DNA of 64,000 bases, from contig JBBHKE010002059.1 of NCBI GenBank assembly GCA_037447655.1, positions 1 through 64,000 of the forward strand, in the 5' to 3' direction. The notes under the pieces were generated by a model. The model ran no database searches, had not been told where the DNA came from, and worked only from the letters and a program-made list of their open reading frames with translations. Shown here piece by piece: positions 43,480-55,106 of this stretch (positions are counted from its first letter, which is position 1; each line of letters begins with the position of its first letter). Position numbers and translations under genes: made by a program. This DNA is from Zygnema cylindricum (Eukaryota; Streptophyta; Zygnematophyceae; Zygnematales; Zygnemataceae).

Positions 43480-44130
43480 AACTTAGTCCAAAAACTGAAA
43501 AGGTTGGAACAACATCATTATCAGCTCGATGGTTGACTAATACTACAAACAAGTAATTTAAAAAAAAAAAAAATTATGGTTAGAATATGTTGATTACTTC
43601 AAGTATTTTTTTTTTCAATCAAACAACTTAGTCAAAGACCCAGATGGTTGCATAAGCATCATTATCAGCTCAAAGGCTGACTAACGTCACAATCATTTAA
43701 TATTTATTAATTTTCATTGTTTATTTTAGTAGATTGATTTCTGTGAGTACTTTGTTTTTTTTTTCTTTTTTTGTGATCAACCAACTTAGTCCTAAGACTT
43801 AGAAGGTTGCATATACATCACTATCAACTCCGAGGCTGACCAACATTACAAATGCTTATTTTCATTCATAATATTTGTTTGTTAGATCACATTGTTACTT
43901 AGAATATTTTTATTTTTTTTGTTTTTTCAATCAACCAACTTAGTCGAAAGAACAAGAAAGTTGTTCAACATCATTATCAGCTCAAAGGTTGACCAACATT
44001 ACAAACATTGGCATATATATTTTTTTTTAAATACAACACAAATACTTTGACTACTTTGTTTCAGTGATACTTGATTATTTTGTTTTTTTTATGTGACCAA
44101 TATTACAGACACTGGTTTTTTTTTCTTTTT
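43480..44130 (+). repeat. ~150-bp degenerate tandem repeat, 4-5 copies
   Basis: Each unit has a CAACCAACTTAGTC start, then ~25 bp, CATCATTATCAGCTC, GGTTGACTAACATTACAAA and an AT-rich tail with a T run. Units start near 43483, 43622, 43780 and 43931, with a partial one at about 44090. Copies differ by many substitutions, so the array is old. Confidence 0.75.
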
Positions 44131-45177
44131 TAATACAATACAAATGCTTTGAATACTTTGTTTTGGTGTTACTTTGTTTTTTTTTTTTTTTAAATGATGT
44201 TACTTGCAAGCAAGCAAGTATTACAGATATCTTTGTTTATGTCGAAAAACATGACAAAAACTTTGTTTTTTAAAGCCTAAAAAAAATTTAGTGACAAAAA
44301 AAATTTATAGAACCCTAAATTCGGTATTAATCAAACCCCTATAAACCTTTAATCACGTAATGATAATATTCTAATCAAGCCCCTAAAACCCCTACACACG
44401 TATATTTGAGAAAAATAATATATATTTATATATATAAATATATAAAAATATGAAAAACTATATATATATAAAAAAACAAAAAAAAAGTTTGTCGTCTTAA
44501 TTCTAGAAAACAATAACACTCTAATGATATCGACACTTGTTGAAATTGGACTCTTTTAAGTTATTTTTTTTTTGTCAGATTAAGTTGAGTCGTTGCTTTC
44601 AATCTATATAAAAAGAAAAACCAAAGTTAAGATTTTGTATATGTTGCTAAAAAAACCAAAGCTAGGCGTCTGTATGTATAACTGTTCTAACAACATGAGT
44701 TTCACAAGACAAATACATAGCTATTATCCTTTTAAAAAAAATGAAACACAAGTTTATTAATTTTTTATTTTTGAAAGTGTAATTGTTCAAAAAAGTATAA
44801 TTTATAAACATAGTTGATCAACTTGTCTATTGAAGTTAGATAGAACAACATCCATTAAAACATCATAATGAACACCAATGAAATATAAAGAAAGACCATC
44901 ATCAGCCCATCTTTCACTAGGAACAGACAATGCTCTAGAAAAATTAGAATTTCAAATATGAAAAACAATATCAAAGTTTATTGCAGCAACACGAACTTAA
45001 ACACAACTGCCCCAAACTTTATCAACAGACATATACGTTTGATAATGATTAGAGTCTATAAATTGAATTCCTTGTCCACAACTAATAAAAATAGCATGCT
45101 CGTCCTAATGAAAAAATAAATAACTAATAATTACTTTTTTTACATATTAATATTTAGACTCACAACCAAACAATATA
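44131..45177. other. AT-rich DNA without genes
   Basis: Very AT-rich, with (TA)n at 44420-44470 and homopolymer A/T runs. I see no coding sequence. Confidence 0.5.
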
Positions 45178-45179
45178 TA

Positions 45180-45376
45180 CCGCGAATTGTTATTAGCGTT
45201 GAGAAATTATTAGAGCAAAGAAAAAATTAGCGTCATTCATTCTAATTTGGTGCCTTGAAACGTGGCAGATTATGGTCCACGTCTTTAAATAGTGTACTTT
45301 ATTCTATTTGAGGTATCGATGTCAAAATTTGGGGGCGCCGATATAGAGATCATAACGCTAATAACGATTCGCGGTG
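45180..45376. mobile_element. TA-flanked MITE (~197 bp)
   Basis: Ends CCGCGAATTGTTATTAGCG and CTAATAACGATTCGCGGTG with TA on both sides (45178-45179 and 45377-45378). Same family as 50799-51415. No protein. Confidence 0.75.
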
Positions 45377-45378
45377 TA

Positions 45379-45931
45379 CACTACCCCCTCAATCGCTATT
45401 AGAGTATATAACGCCAATTCGGTGCCCTTTTTTCAAAAAAAAATAACCCGAAATACAATCTATAATTTTATTTTTTTCATTATTCTAATTAGGATATTTT
45501 TTCAATTAGCGTTAATAAGGAAAGTACATTGCAATGGAAATAGTGTGGCGTACGGACAGGGAATCTCCGTACGAAATGGTATTTTTTGATATACAAAGGC
45601 ATAAAAAGACACTTAACATTATTGCGCACACATGTGAATGTGCACTGGAAGAAAGAGACGAAAACTCGTCGACAAAAATCACGTTCTCATATGTTCGTCC
45701 GTCGACCGTGTGAACAGCGCGACGGCGTACGAATTGTCAGATTTTTTACGGATACACAGATTACTATAGACATCGAAAGGGCGGGTATTTGTTATTTAGG
45801 ACAACCCAAATTACATTTAGGGATTAATTAATATATATTTTTTTTTTCAAAAAAAAAATTTCCCGATTAGTGTTAATAACACTAGATTTTTTACGCTATT
45901 TATTCCTTTACTCTAATAGCGATTGACGGTG
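45379..45931. mobile_element. TA-flanked MITE (~553 bp), abutting the previous one
   Basis: Left end CACTACCCCCTCAATCGC, right end GCGATTGACGGTG followed by TA (45932-45933). It shares one TA with the MITE to its left. The interior (45510-45840) is an inverted copy of 52445-52780. Confidence 0.7.
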
Positions 45932-45933
45932 TA

Positions 45934-46481
45934 CAGTACAACGACGAAAACAAAATGATCGCGACTGCTGACCGTGGCCGACGACGTCAAGGTGGCCACG
46001 ACAGGTACTAGTGCGTGGTTCACACTGGGAAAAATAGGAAAACGATGTCATAAATTTTGGGATCTGTACGCCAAATTTTATAAAATGACAAAAAACGCGG
46101 CGGTGACGGCTGGGACGGTAGGTTTCGACCATTTTGGAGCGTAGCGGCGTAAAAAAAATGCAGTTTTAAGCGTCAAAACTTGACAGCTGCGAATACCTAA
46201 CAGCAACTGCCGTCCGCCATCGGACATCATGTTCGGAATGCATTTTTTTGTTTTTGAAGAATTACAAAACGAAGCGCACGGACGTGAACCGTACAAGATA
46301 TTATTACCTCGCAAACTTATGAACAAACTAGACGACCAATCAGGTAAGAGAACACGTAATGTCAAAAAAAAGAAAAATATACCGATGGAAAAAAAAAATA
46401 CAAGCTAATAAATGTTCTAAACTTCTAATACTAATAACCGTGTTAATACTAATTTAACACTATTAATAACTGTACTAACAC
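45934..46481. other. repeat-derived DNA, no gene
   Basis: Parts (about 45975-46045) are the inverted counterpart of 49810-49860 around GTGCGTGGTTCACACT/GTGTGAACCACGCAT. The minus-strand frames at 45908-46365 have no recognisable domain. Confidence 0.4.
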
Positions 46482-46483
46482 TA

Positions 46484-47151
46484 CACCGTCAATCGTATTT
46501 AGCGTGTAGAAATTATTAGTGTGTAATATAACTAAGTGTCATGTACACTAGTTTTGACTTATAAAAATTTCGAAAAAATAGTTATACACTAATTTTTCAA
46601 CGAACTCCAAAATGGGAACAGCTGATTTGTCGAGAGGATATTAACAGTAATGTAGGTAAAATTATAAACTCTGAAAATGCGTACACCGTCGCATACTTTC
46701 ACTTTAATTAGATCCTAACTCTAATTTCGGTTTTTTGGGGGTGTAGGCAATACGCGACAAATAAATGTACGCTAAAACAGGTACAATTACGCAATCTTTT
46801 AAATCGAACACCAAATCGTGAGTGTATCCTAGTTAGGATTAACTCCCATTTGGGTATATTTTTGGCAAACTCGTTTTTACTTTAATTCACAGGGCAATTT
46901 TTCGCTTGATAGCAAATATTTTATTAAAATATCCGTACTTATATAATAAAAAAGTGAATTTTTATACGCACCAACACGTTCCGTACTCCAGACTAATCAA
47001 AAAATACATAAATTAAAATGGTGTACACTAATTGTTCTTCTCGAAATTAGAGTACAAAAAAAAAAAGTATCATTTAACCTATTTTAAGTAAAACCCTCAA
47101 AATTTAGGGGCGCCGAATTAGTGTTCAACACGCTAAATACGATCGATGGTG
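46484..47151. mobile_element. TA-family MITE (~668 bp)
   Basis: Left end CACCGTCAATCGTATTTAGCG preceded by TA (46482-46483); right end CGCTAAATACGATCGATGGTG followed by TC, so the right TA is mutated. No protein. Confidence 0.65.
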
Positions 47152-47154
47152 TCA

Positions 47155-48969
47155 TTATACAGATTAATAACTGAACCAATACTGGTTATACAAACTACTA
47201 ACTATAAAACACTAAATATACATACTAAAACTTGTACTAACACTTATTATACAAAATCATAATTGTACTAATACTAAATTTATAGAATAATAATTGTACC
47301 AAAACTAATGATACAAACTCATAACTGTACTCACATACTAATAACTTTACTAATACTGATTATACGTACTATTAGCTTTACTAATACTGACAGTACTAAT
47401 ACAGATTCTATGTACTAATAGTTGGACTAATGCAGATAATACACAAATAATTAGTATGAATATGTAGTATAAGTACAGTTAGCAGTCTGTATGATTATTA
47501 ATTAAAACAATTGTTGGCTTTTATATTTAGTATTAATATAGTGATTAACTTGCATATCTAGTAGTAATAAAGTGCTTAATTTATATATTAAGTATTAATA
47601 TCATTTGTAGTCTCCATAATTAGGATTATTATTAGGATTAGTGCAGTTATTAGTAATGTAGAATTAGTATTAGGATAGTTATTAGTAATGCATAATTAGT
47701 AATAATACTGTTATTAGTAAGTTTAATCAGTATCATTATAATTATAAGTATTCATAATACGTATTAGTACACCTATTAGTCTGTATACTTAATATGAGTC
47801 AATAATATGAGTCCAGTTATGAGTTTGTTTAATCAGTATTGGTACACTTGTTAGTCGGTGTAGTTAGGATTCGTAGAGTTACTAGTCTGTATACTTAGTG
47901 TTAGTACAATTATTAGTAATGTTTAATTAGTATTAGGACATTCAATGTATCCTAGCTACGAGCACTTATACTAATTAAATAATAAATGTACTACCACTAA
48001 TTATTCAGACTAATAACTGTAAAAATACTTATTATACAAAATGTACTTATACTAATTGCATGAACTAATAATGTGCTAATACTAATTATAAAGACAAATA
48101 ACTGTGTTGACATACTAATCGTATATACTAATAACTATGCTAGTACTAATTATACATACTAAAAACTGTACTGGTACGAATTGTACATACTAATAACTAT
48201 AGTATTACTAATTATACAGACTAATAACTGTTAGTATTAATGATACAAACGAATAGTAGGACTACTACCAAGTATACATTACTTAAAACTGCTCATTTTA
48301 TATTACTTACCATTGTACCAACACTAATTTTACATTACTGATAACTGCACTAACACTAATTACACAACACTAATTACACAGAGTAATAACTGTATTAGCA
48401 CCAATTATAAAGACTAGTAACAGTACCTATACTAATTATTTATACAAATAAGCATACCAGTACTAGTTATACATACTAGTAACTGTGCTAATACTAATTA
48501 TATAGACTAATAACTGTACAAATACTGATTACACTAACTCATTAGTGTACTAATACAAATTCTACATATTAATAACTGTACTTATACTATTTATACTAAT
48601 TATAGAGACAAAAAACCGAGTTAATACTAATTATACGGACGGATAACTGTAGAAGTAATTATTATATAACGATTGTCCTAATACTAATTATACATAACTA
48701 AAAATTGTCGTTTAGACTAATTATACAGTATTAAAAGTGCACTAATACTAATTGTATAGACTAATAACTGTGTTCACGCTAATTACACAACCTAAAATTT
48801 GTTAAGACTAATTATACAAACTAATAACTGTTATAATACTAGTTATAGAAACACTAATTATTTAGAAGTATAATTGTCTTAATACCGATTATACAGACAA
48901 ATAACAATACTAATACTCATTATACATTACTAATATTTTTAGTAACTAAATTTATACAGACAAATTGTA
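47155..48969. repeat. ~31-bp minisatellite with an internal orientation switch
   Basis: Unit approximates ACTAATAACTGTACTAAT plus ACTAATTATACAG. About 47155-47430 and 47960-48969 read this way; about 47440-47955 read as the reverse complement (TTAGTATTAGGACAGTTATTAGT-like). More than 50 units in all, strongly diverged. The array continues after the MITE at 49434 to about 49555. Confidence 0.8.
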
Positions 48970-48977
48970 CTAATACC

Positions 48978-49198
48978 TAGTGTTGGGTATCGAGGACCTT
49001 TTGCCGATATTCGATATATATTGAATTTCAGCTACCCGATAATCGATATATCGCTTCGATATATTGAAAACCAAATTATCGCGATATATCGCCAATATAT
49101 CGTCGATATATCGTATCGACGATATATCGAGAATGAAAATATTCAATTTTTTTTCAGAAACACCCCCCCCCCCCCCCCCCCCCCCCCCCCCGCTCAGT

Positions 49199-49230
<32 letters not shown>

Positions 49231-49433
49231 GTTTAATTATCCGTACGATTATCCCTACGATTTTTCGTATGGTTTTCCGTACTCTGCCTGTACGGACACC
49301 CATTTTTTGCGATATATATCGCGATAATTTATGTTGGTCCCGGTACGATATATCAAGGAAACTGCTCGATCGATATTCGATATATCGAATATCGAGATTA
49401 TCGCGATATGAAATTACCCGATACCCAACACTA
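48978..49433. mobile_element. hAT-like MITE with C29/G31 arms
   Basis: Ends TAGTGTTGGGTATCG and CGATACCCAACACTA, flanked by a perfect 8-bp duplication CTAATACC (48970-48977 and 49434-49441). Centre: 29 C (49163-49191), GCTCAGT, 31 G (49199-49229). It is inserted into the minisatellite. Confidence 0.92.
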
Positions 49434-49555
49434 CTAATACCAATAAAACAGACTAAAAACTGTACCAATACTAATTTTACACACTTATAACTGTTCCAAT
49501 ACTAATTTTACAATAACGTTCAAAATACGTATTTTATACTAAAAACTGAACTGAA
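49434..49555. repeat. minisatellite, remaining part
   Basis: Continuation of the 31-bp array after the hAT-like MITE, with decaying units. Confidence 0.65.
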
Positions 49556-50024
49556 ACTAAGTTTTTTTTTTCGGGCGCCCGTGGTTTTTTTTTTGGGCTT
49601 GTTACAAGTTACTCCGGGTTTATTTGCGGTCTGTACAAACGCTTGCGTGGCAGTACAATTTGTTTTGGAAGGCGTCGTACATATCATGTCCGCAAAGCGT
49701 TTCCTTTTTCGTACGGGCAAGTGGCTCGTATCACGACACGCTAGTTGACGTAGGCTAGCGTCACGTGCCAGTTCACGGTGGACAAAAAAAAGTACCGTTT
49801 TCATACCATACCGTTTCCTATTTTTCAAGTGTGAACCACGCATAGGATGTCGTCGATGCGAGTTAATCGTACCAAGTGTGTGAAATGATATCGCAGAGAC
49901 GGCGACGAGAACAGGCAACTGCGACAGCAACGACGAAAGCGACGGCACAAACGAAAATTAATGTAATTTTTGGAAACCGCATACGGCGCCGTCGATGCGG
50001 ACACGAAGACATGAAACGACGTGC
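49556..50024. other. repeat-derived DNA, no gene
   Basis: Contains CCGTTTCCTATTTTTCAAGTG and GTGTGAACCACGCAT, shared in inverted orientation with 45975-46045. The arginine/alanine-rich frames on both strands (49863-50132 minus, 49876-50091 plus) have no recognisable domain and look like composition artefacts of GACGGC-type repeats. Confidence 0.4.
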
Positions 50025-50281
50025 TAAGGGTGAAGTTCCATTAGGACATTCTGTAATTGTACGGCCAACAATACAGAATGCTACAATTTGAACGAAGTTC
50101 CATTGCGCAGAGTCTGTAATCCACTTGTTCACAATTGAGTGGTACCACGTGAGTTAAGATCGGATATTGAAAATCGTCAATGATTTTCACACCGACCAAA
50201 AATCTTCATTTGCGTACCATGTACGTGCGTACCAAGTCATCGTGCAACATAACTCCTGTACTCTTTGTAGACATCTGTCAG

Positions 50282-50497
50282 TAGTGTTGGGTATCGGGTA
50301 GTTTCATATCGCGATAATTTCGATATTCGATATATCGAATATCGATCGAGCAGTTTCCTTGATATATCGTACCGGGACCAACATAAATTATCGCGATATA
50401 TATCGCAAAAATTGCGTGTCCGTACAGTCAGAGTACGGAAAACCGTACGAAAAAGCGTACGGAGAATCGTACGAAAAAATCGTACGGATTTTTTGCC

Positions 50498-50532
<35 letters not shown>

Positions 50533-50546
50533 ACTGAGCGCTCAGT

Positions 50547-50591
<45 letters not shown>

Positions 50592-50798
50592 TGAAAAAAA
50601 AAATTTAAAATTTTCATATTCGATATATCGTCGATACGATATATCGGCGATATATCGACGATATATCGGCGATAATTCGAAATTCGATATATCGCGATAA
50701 TTTGAAATTCGATATATCGAAGCAATATATCGAATATCGGGTACATGAAATTCGATATATATCGAATATCGGCAATGGGTCCTCGAAACCCAACACTA
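50282..50798. mobile_element. hAT-like MITE with C34/G43 hairpin arms
   Basis: Terminal repeats as in the other copies. The centre is 34 C (50499-50532), the perfect palindrome ACTGAGCGCTCAGT, then 43 G (50547-50589). The target duplication TCTGTCAG (50274-50281) and CCTGTCAG (51418-51425) is seen only after skipping the next MITE, showing that the latter came second. Confidence 0.9.
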
Positions 50799-51415
50799 CA
50801 CCGCGAATCGTAATTAGAGTAATGAAAAAATTAGAGTAAAAAAGCCAGAAAAAACAATTAGAGTAATTGACGCTAATTTATGTGATAGAGCTTTTCAAAC
50901 TATGAAGTTTACTCTAATTTATTTAGTTATTCTATATTGGGTTATGTCGGCAATAATTATGTGCGCGATAATTATGAACACTAAATTACGTAGATGTACA
51001 AAATGTGTCAGTCCAGTATAGTATTGACGTCATTATGACGCTAATAATATTTGTCGCATTGAATGTCAGTAAATGTTCACACTGACGACGATGCTGTCGA
51101 CGGACGAGAGTTATGCGAACGACTTTTTTTCGATGTGATTGATATTTTGTTTAGTGCGATTTCACGTGCTAGCGCGATTCTATTAAATCATTATTTGTAC
51201 CTTTTTACTTATAAAAGTACAATTTTGCACGGTCAGACGTCATCCGTACTCCACACTATTTAAAAATAAACTATATTAGAATATTTTACGCTAATTAAAC
51301 CTCACCTAAATTAGAATAATGAAAAAATTAGAATCGATTACTCTATTTGATGTGATAGAGTCGAAATTTCGAGCGACCGAATTAGAGTAATTTACTCTAA
51401 TTACGATTCGCGGTG
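50799..51415. mobile_element. TA-flanked MITE inserted in the last TA of the hAT-like MITE
   Basis: Ends CACCGCGAATCGTAATTAGAG and CTCTAATTACGATTCGCGGTG. The left TA (50797-50798) is the end of the hAT-like MITE; the right TA is 51416-51417. 617 bp, no transposase; the interior carries a GCACGGTCAGACGTCATCC stretch also seen near 28495. Confidence 0.88.
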
Positions 51416-51886
51416 TACCTGTCAGATGCCACCTCATTGTTTTAGGGTTTTTGTATTTTGAGTGAAGAATGAGCGTTTTTAGAAATAGTGTGACGAATGG
51501 GTGCTAACACAAATAGCGTGACGAAAGTACGTTACGACATTTTGTTTGTATTTTTTGTTGGATTTTTGAATTCGTATATCGTGTGCGATATTTTTTTGAT
51601 TTCCGTTGGTTGTCATTTTGACACGTATGCTCATTATCCAACGTGTCGCGGCTCAAAAAAATCTGTAATTGGTGATGTACCTCGCCAATTACAGAAACTT
51701 TCGAAGCGAATGCTTTGCGAATAAACATCCAACGGTCATAGTTAACTCCCAGACTTTTGGAGAAGATTCGCAAGATTCACTATAATGTTGTTTTCCGTAT
51801 AAAAACAAAATAATAAGTACGGCGTAGTACGGAGAGGTCCAAATTTCTGTAAACAACCTCACTTTTCGTCTAATGGAACTTCGCCC

Positions 51887-52334
51887 TTAAATCAAACACG
51901 CAACAAAAGTTAACATCTTATAAATATATTTTATGAAAACGACAAAATTCAACAAATCGCGACAAGTGTAAACATCCCTATTTTTTCGGTAATCGTTTTA
52001 GATTATGAGGTATATGGTGCGTCAGAAAGTCAACCAGGCGTCGACGCGTTTAATCGAGTTACGATTCGTCACGTGAATCTCGCCGGCAATGATTTATTCT
52101 TTCATAACACGTGGGTATGGGTGTGTCCCCATGTGCATAAGTAAGGGTTTTTTCCTGTCGTTTTGCTGTAAAACTTAGCGCCGTACTGCCTAAGTTGCAA
52201 CCGTACGAAGGAATCGCAAATTTGTAGAGTACAATTTGGCTTGAAGTTTGGATTCCCAAACAAAATTGTCGGAGCGGGTAGTGCTGTCGCGTCACACCAT
52301 GCCAGGTTGTCGTGTTCTCAAAATCCATACAGTA
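51887..52334. other. part of a longer shared element, no gene
   Basis: 52110-52330 shares GGGTGTGTCCCCATG and TTTTCCTGTCGTTTT stretches with 38896-38940 and 40184-40250, so it may be the left part of another Harbinger-like element interrupted by the next MITEs and resumed at 53835. Confidence 0.45.
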
Positions 52335-53614
52335 CACCGTCAATCGGTATTAGAGTAAAGGAATAAAAATCGTAAAAAAAAAATTAGTGTTATTAACACT
52401 AATCGGGATTTTTTTTTTTTTTGAAAAAAAATATATATACTTATTAATCCTTTACTGTAATTTTGGTTGTCCTGAATAATAAATTCTGGCCCTTTCGATG
52501 TCTACAGTAATCTGTGTATCCGTACATATTCTGACAATTCGTACACCGTTGCGTTGTTCACACGGTCGACGGACGAACATATGAGAACGTGATTTTCGTC
52601 GACGAGTTTGAGTCTCTTTCTTCCAGTGCACATCCACATGTGTGCGCAATAATGTTAAGTGTCTTTTTATGCCTTTGTGTATCAAAAAGTATCATTTTGT
52701 ACAGAGATTCCCTGTCCGTACGCCACACTATTTCCATCGCAGTGTACTTTCTTTATTAACGCTAATTGAAAAAAAAAACTAATTAGGGTGAAGTTCCATT
52801 AGGACATTTTGTAATTGTACAGCCAACATTACAGAATGCTAGATTTTGAACGAAGTTCCATTGCGCAGAGTCTGTAATCCACGTGTTAGCACAAGAGTGG
52901 TGCCACGTAACTTTAGATTTGATATTTAAAATCGTCAATGATTTTCACACCGACTGAAAATCTTCATTTGCGTACTATGTACGTGCGTACCAGGTCATCG
53001 TGCAACACAACTTTTGTACTCTTGGCTGACGCTGTCAGGTACAAGCTCATTTTTTAGGGTTCCTGTTATTTCGCGTGATGAATGAGCGTTGACAAAAATA
53101 GTGTGACGAATGGGCGCTAGCAAAAATAGCAAGACAAAAGTGCATTACGAGACTTCGTTTGTATTTTTTGTTGTATTTTTGAATGCATATATCGTGTGCA
53201 AAATTTTTTGATTTCCGTTGGTTGCCATCTTGACATGTATGCTCATTATCCGACGTGTTGCGGCTCAATTTTTTTTGTAATTGGTGATGTACCTCGCGTA
53301 GTACATCACCAATTACATAAGCTTTTGAAGCGAATGCTTCCCAGAAAAATATCCAACGGTCATTGCTTACTCCCAGAATTTTAGAGAATACTGGCAAGAT
53401 TCTCTCTAATGTTGTTTTCCGCATAAAAACAAAGAAAAAGGTACGCCATCGTACGGAGTGGTCCGAATTTCTGTAAAGAACCTCACTTTTTGTGTAATGG
53501 AACTTCACCCTTAGAAAAATGGAAAAAATAAAATTATGGATTGTATTTCGGGTTTTTTTTTTTGAAAAAAAGGCACCGAATTGGCGATGTATACTCTAAT
53601 AGCGATTGACGGTG
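52335..53614. mobile_element. TA-flanked MITE containing a nested Harbinger-like MITE
   Basis: Ends CACCGTCAATCGGTATTAGAG and CTCTAATAGCGATTGACGGTG with TA both sides (52333-52334 and 53615-53616). The part at 52445-52780 is an inverted copy of 45510-45840. The nested element occupies 52786-53510. Confidence 0.82.
52786..53510. mobile_element. PIF/Harbinger-like MITE (725 bp)
   Basis: Ends GGGTGAAGTTCCATTAGGAC and GTAATGGAACTTCACCC with TTA on both sides (52783-52785 and 53511-53513). Near 53275-53320 it holds a short hairpin around TTGGTGATGTACCTCGCG. No transposase. Confidence 0.85.
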
Positions 53615-53616
53615 TA

Positions 53617-53832
53617 CACCGCCTATCGCTACTAGCGTAGTGAACGCTAATTCGTTCTCGCTTTTTTTTTCTTAAGTTCTCAAATAGAATTATCGATACT
53701 ATTTAAAAAAACCCTAATTCCTAATTAGACTAAACGATTTCTTCGAGAATTTCCAAATTCCCAATTACCGTTAATAACGATAATTATTCGTATACACTAA
53801 AAAAACTTCTACGCTAATAGCGATTGGCGGTG
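53617..53832. mobile_element. TA-flanked MITE (216 bp), abutting the previous one
   Basis: Ends CACCGCCTATCGCTACTAGCG and CGCTAATAGCGATTGGCGGTG. It shares the TA at 53615-53616 with the element to its left and is followed by TA (53833-53834). Confidence 0.82.
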
Positions 53833-53834
53833 TA

Positions 53835-54288
53835 CCGTGCAGAACCATAATTTCAGTGATGGCGTCTCGTAAATTGTTCGTACATAATAGGTACTTACTA
53901 TCGCATTATATATGGTGCTGTACAAAAACGAAAGGCCCTTGGCAAACAAAGGGCAAAGCACGAGGTCGCTCGCGACTATTATATTTTTTGCCCCCCCAAT
54001 TTGATTTTTTAGAAAAAGTACGATTCGTGACGGTTGATTTCACGCAATAAAGAAGTACATTGGTTTTTACGCGTGCGAACTCATATATTCAGCTTATAAG
54101 TACTGGCCCGCCCGCCAAAAGGCTCATTAAAGACGTTGTTTTTTTCGAATGAAATTTGTGGCAAGCGAATTCGACTGTCCGTCCAATGGGAAGCGAGACA
54201 TTCTCACATCTGTTCGCTCTTACATCTGTTTGATTTACTTGTTGGCTTGAATCGGAGGGCTTGCAAGAATAACTACACGGTAACATTT
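53835..54288. other. repeat-derived DNA, no gene
   Basis: The first 100 bp resemble 39960-40050, the rest is unassigned. No gene supported. Confidence 0.4.
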
Positions 54289-55104
54289 CACCGTGTATCG
54301 TTATTAGTAGTGTTGGGTATCGGGTGAAATCATATCGCGATAATTTCGATATTCGATATATCGAATATCGATCGGTCAGGGTCCTCAATATATCGTACCG
54401 AGAACAACATAAATTATCGCGATATATTTGGTAAAAAATGTTTGTCCGTACAGATACAGTACGAAATTTTGCACGGAATTTTGTACAAAATATCGTACGA
54501 AACCCCCCCCCCCCCCCTTAGCGTCCGCCACGGGAGAGGGGGGGGTGGGGTTTTGAAAAAAATTTGGAGAAAAAGTAAAAATAAATAAAAAAATATTTAT
54601 TTATATAAAAAAAAATATCGCGATATGTAGCTTCTCAATATATAGAAGCGATATATCAAATATCGGGTATCTGAAATTCGATAAATATTGAATATCGACA
54701 ATAGGTCTTCGATACCCAACACTAGCTATTAGTGTTAATTGTTTTTTCGCCACTTAAAACATTTTTTAAAACACATGTCTGAATTTCAATTTGGGACCGC
54801 CAATCGGAAGCTGAAAAACCTTACATTTCATTCCCAACCGTCAGATCCACAAGTGTGTACGGAGAAAAGTTCTTTTAGACGACCAGAAAAACATTAACAT
54901 CAATACCCAGCCCATCGTTGTCAATGTTAATAACACTAATTCTGTCGCAAATTTTTTTGGCCAAAATTCACAAAATAGAGTTAACAACATTATTTAACGA
55001 AGTGGACCGTAATCTGCCACGTCACCTTGCACTAAATTAGTATTATTGGATCTATTTTCGCATTTGCACTAAATTTTTGTTAACCCTAATAACGATGGGC
55101 GGTG
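54289..55104. mobile_element. TA-family MITE split by a hAT-like MITE
   Basis: Left end CACCGTGTATCGTTATTAG (54289), right end CCTAATAACGATGGGCGGTG (to 55104) followed by TA. The hAT-like MITE at 54308-54724 sits 19 bp inside the left end. Confidence 0.75.
54308..54724. mobile_element. hAT-like MITE (copy 4)
   Basis: Ends TAGTGTTGGGTATCG and CGATACCCAACACTA. The 8-bp flanks GTTATTAG and GCTATTAG match at 7 of 8. C17 and G tracts flank a short loop near 54504-54550. Interior more degraded than in the other copies. Confidence 0.85.
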
Positions 55105-55106
55105 TA

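Larger units (their letters stand above)
50028..51886. mobile_element. PIF/Harbinger-like MITE (GGGTGAAGTTCCATTAG), host of two nested MITEs
   Basis: Ends GGGTGAAGTTCCATTAGGAC and TAATGGAACTTCGCCC with TAA left and TTA right. The uninterrupted relative at 52786-53510 is 725 bp. Removing the insertions at 50282-51417 gives a similar length. Confidence 0.82.

Noticed and set aside
43480-44130. CRISPR-like array
   Set aside because: Units are ~150 bp, strongly diverged and in eukaryotic AT-rich DNA; no fixed short repeat with unique spacers.
45586-45831. Conserved ~80-codon frame as a real gene
   Set aside because: It begins at TTG, lies inside a MITE, has no recognised domain, and its conservation is explained by the two copies being similar DNA. 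Kept only as a low-interest finding.
49863-50132. Arginine-rich small protein
   Set aside because: Overlapping arginine-rich frames on both strands reflect base composition; no start context, domain or conservation.
49021-50746. Frames rich in Pro and Gly runs
   Set aside because: They are translations of the C and G homopolymers and GATATATCG dyads of hAT-like MITEs.
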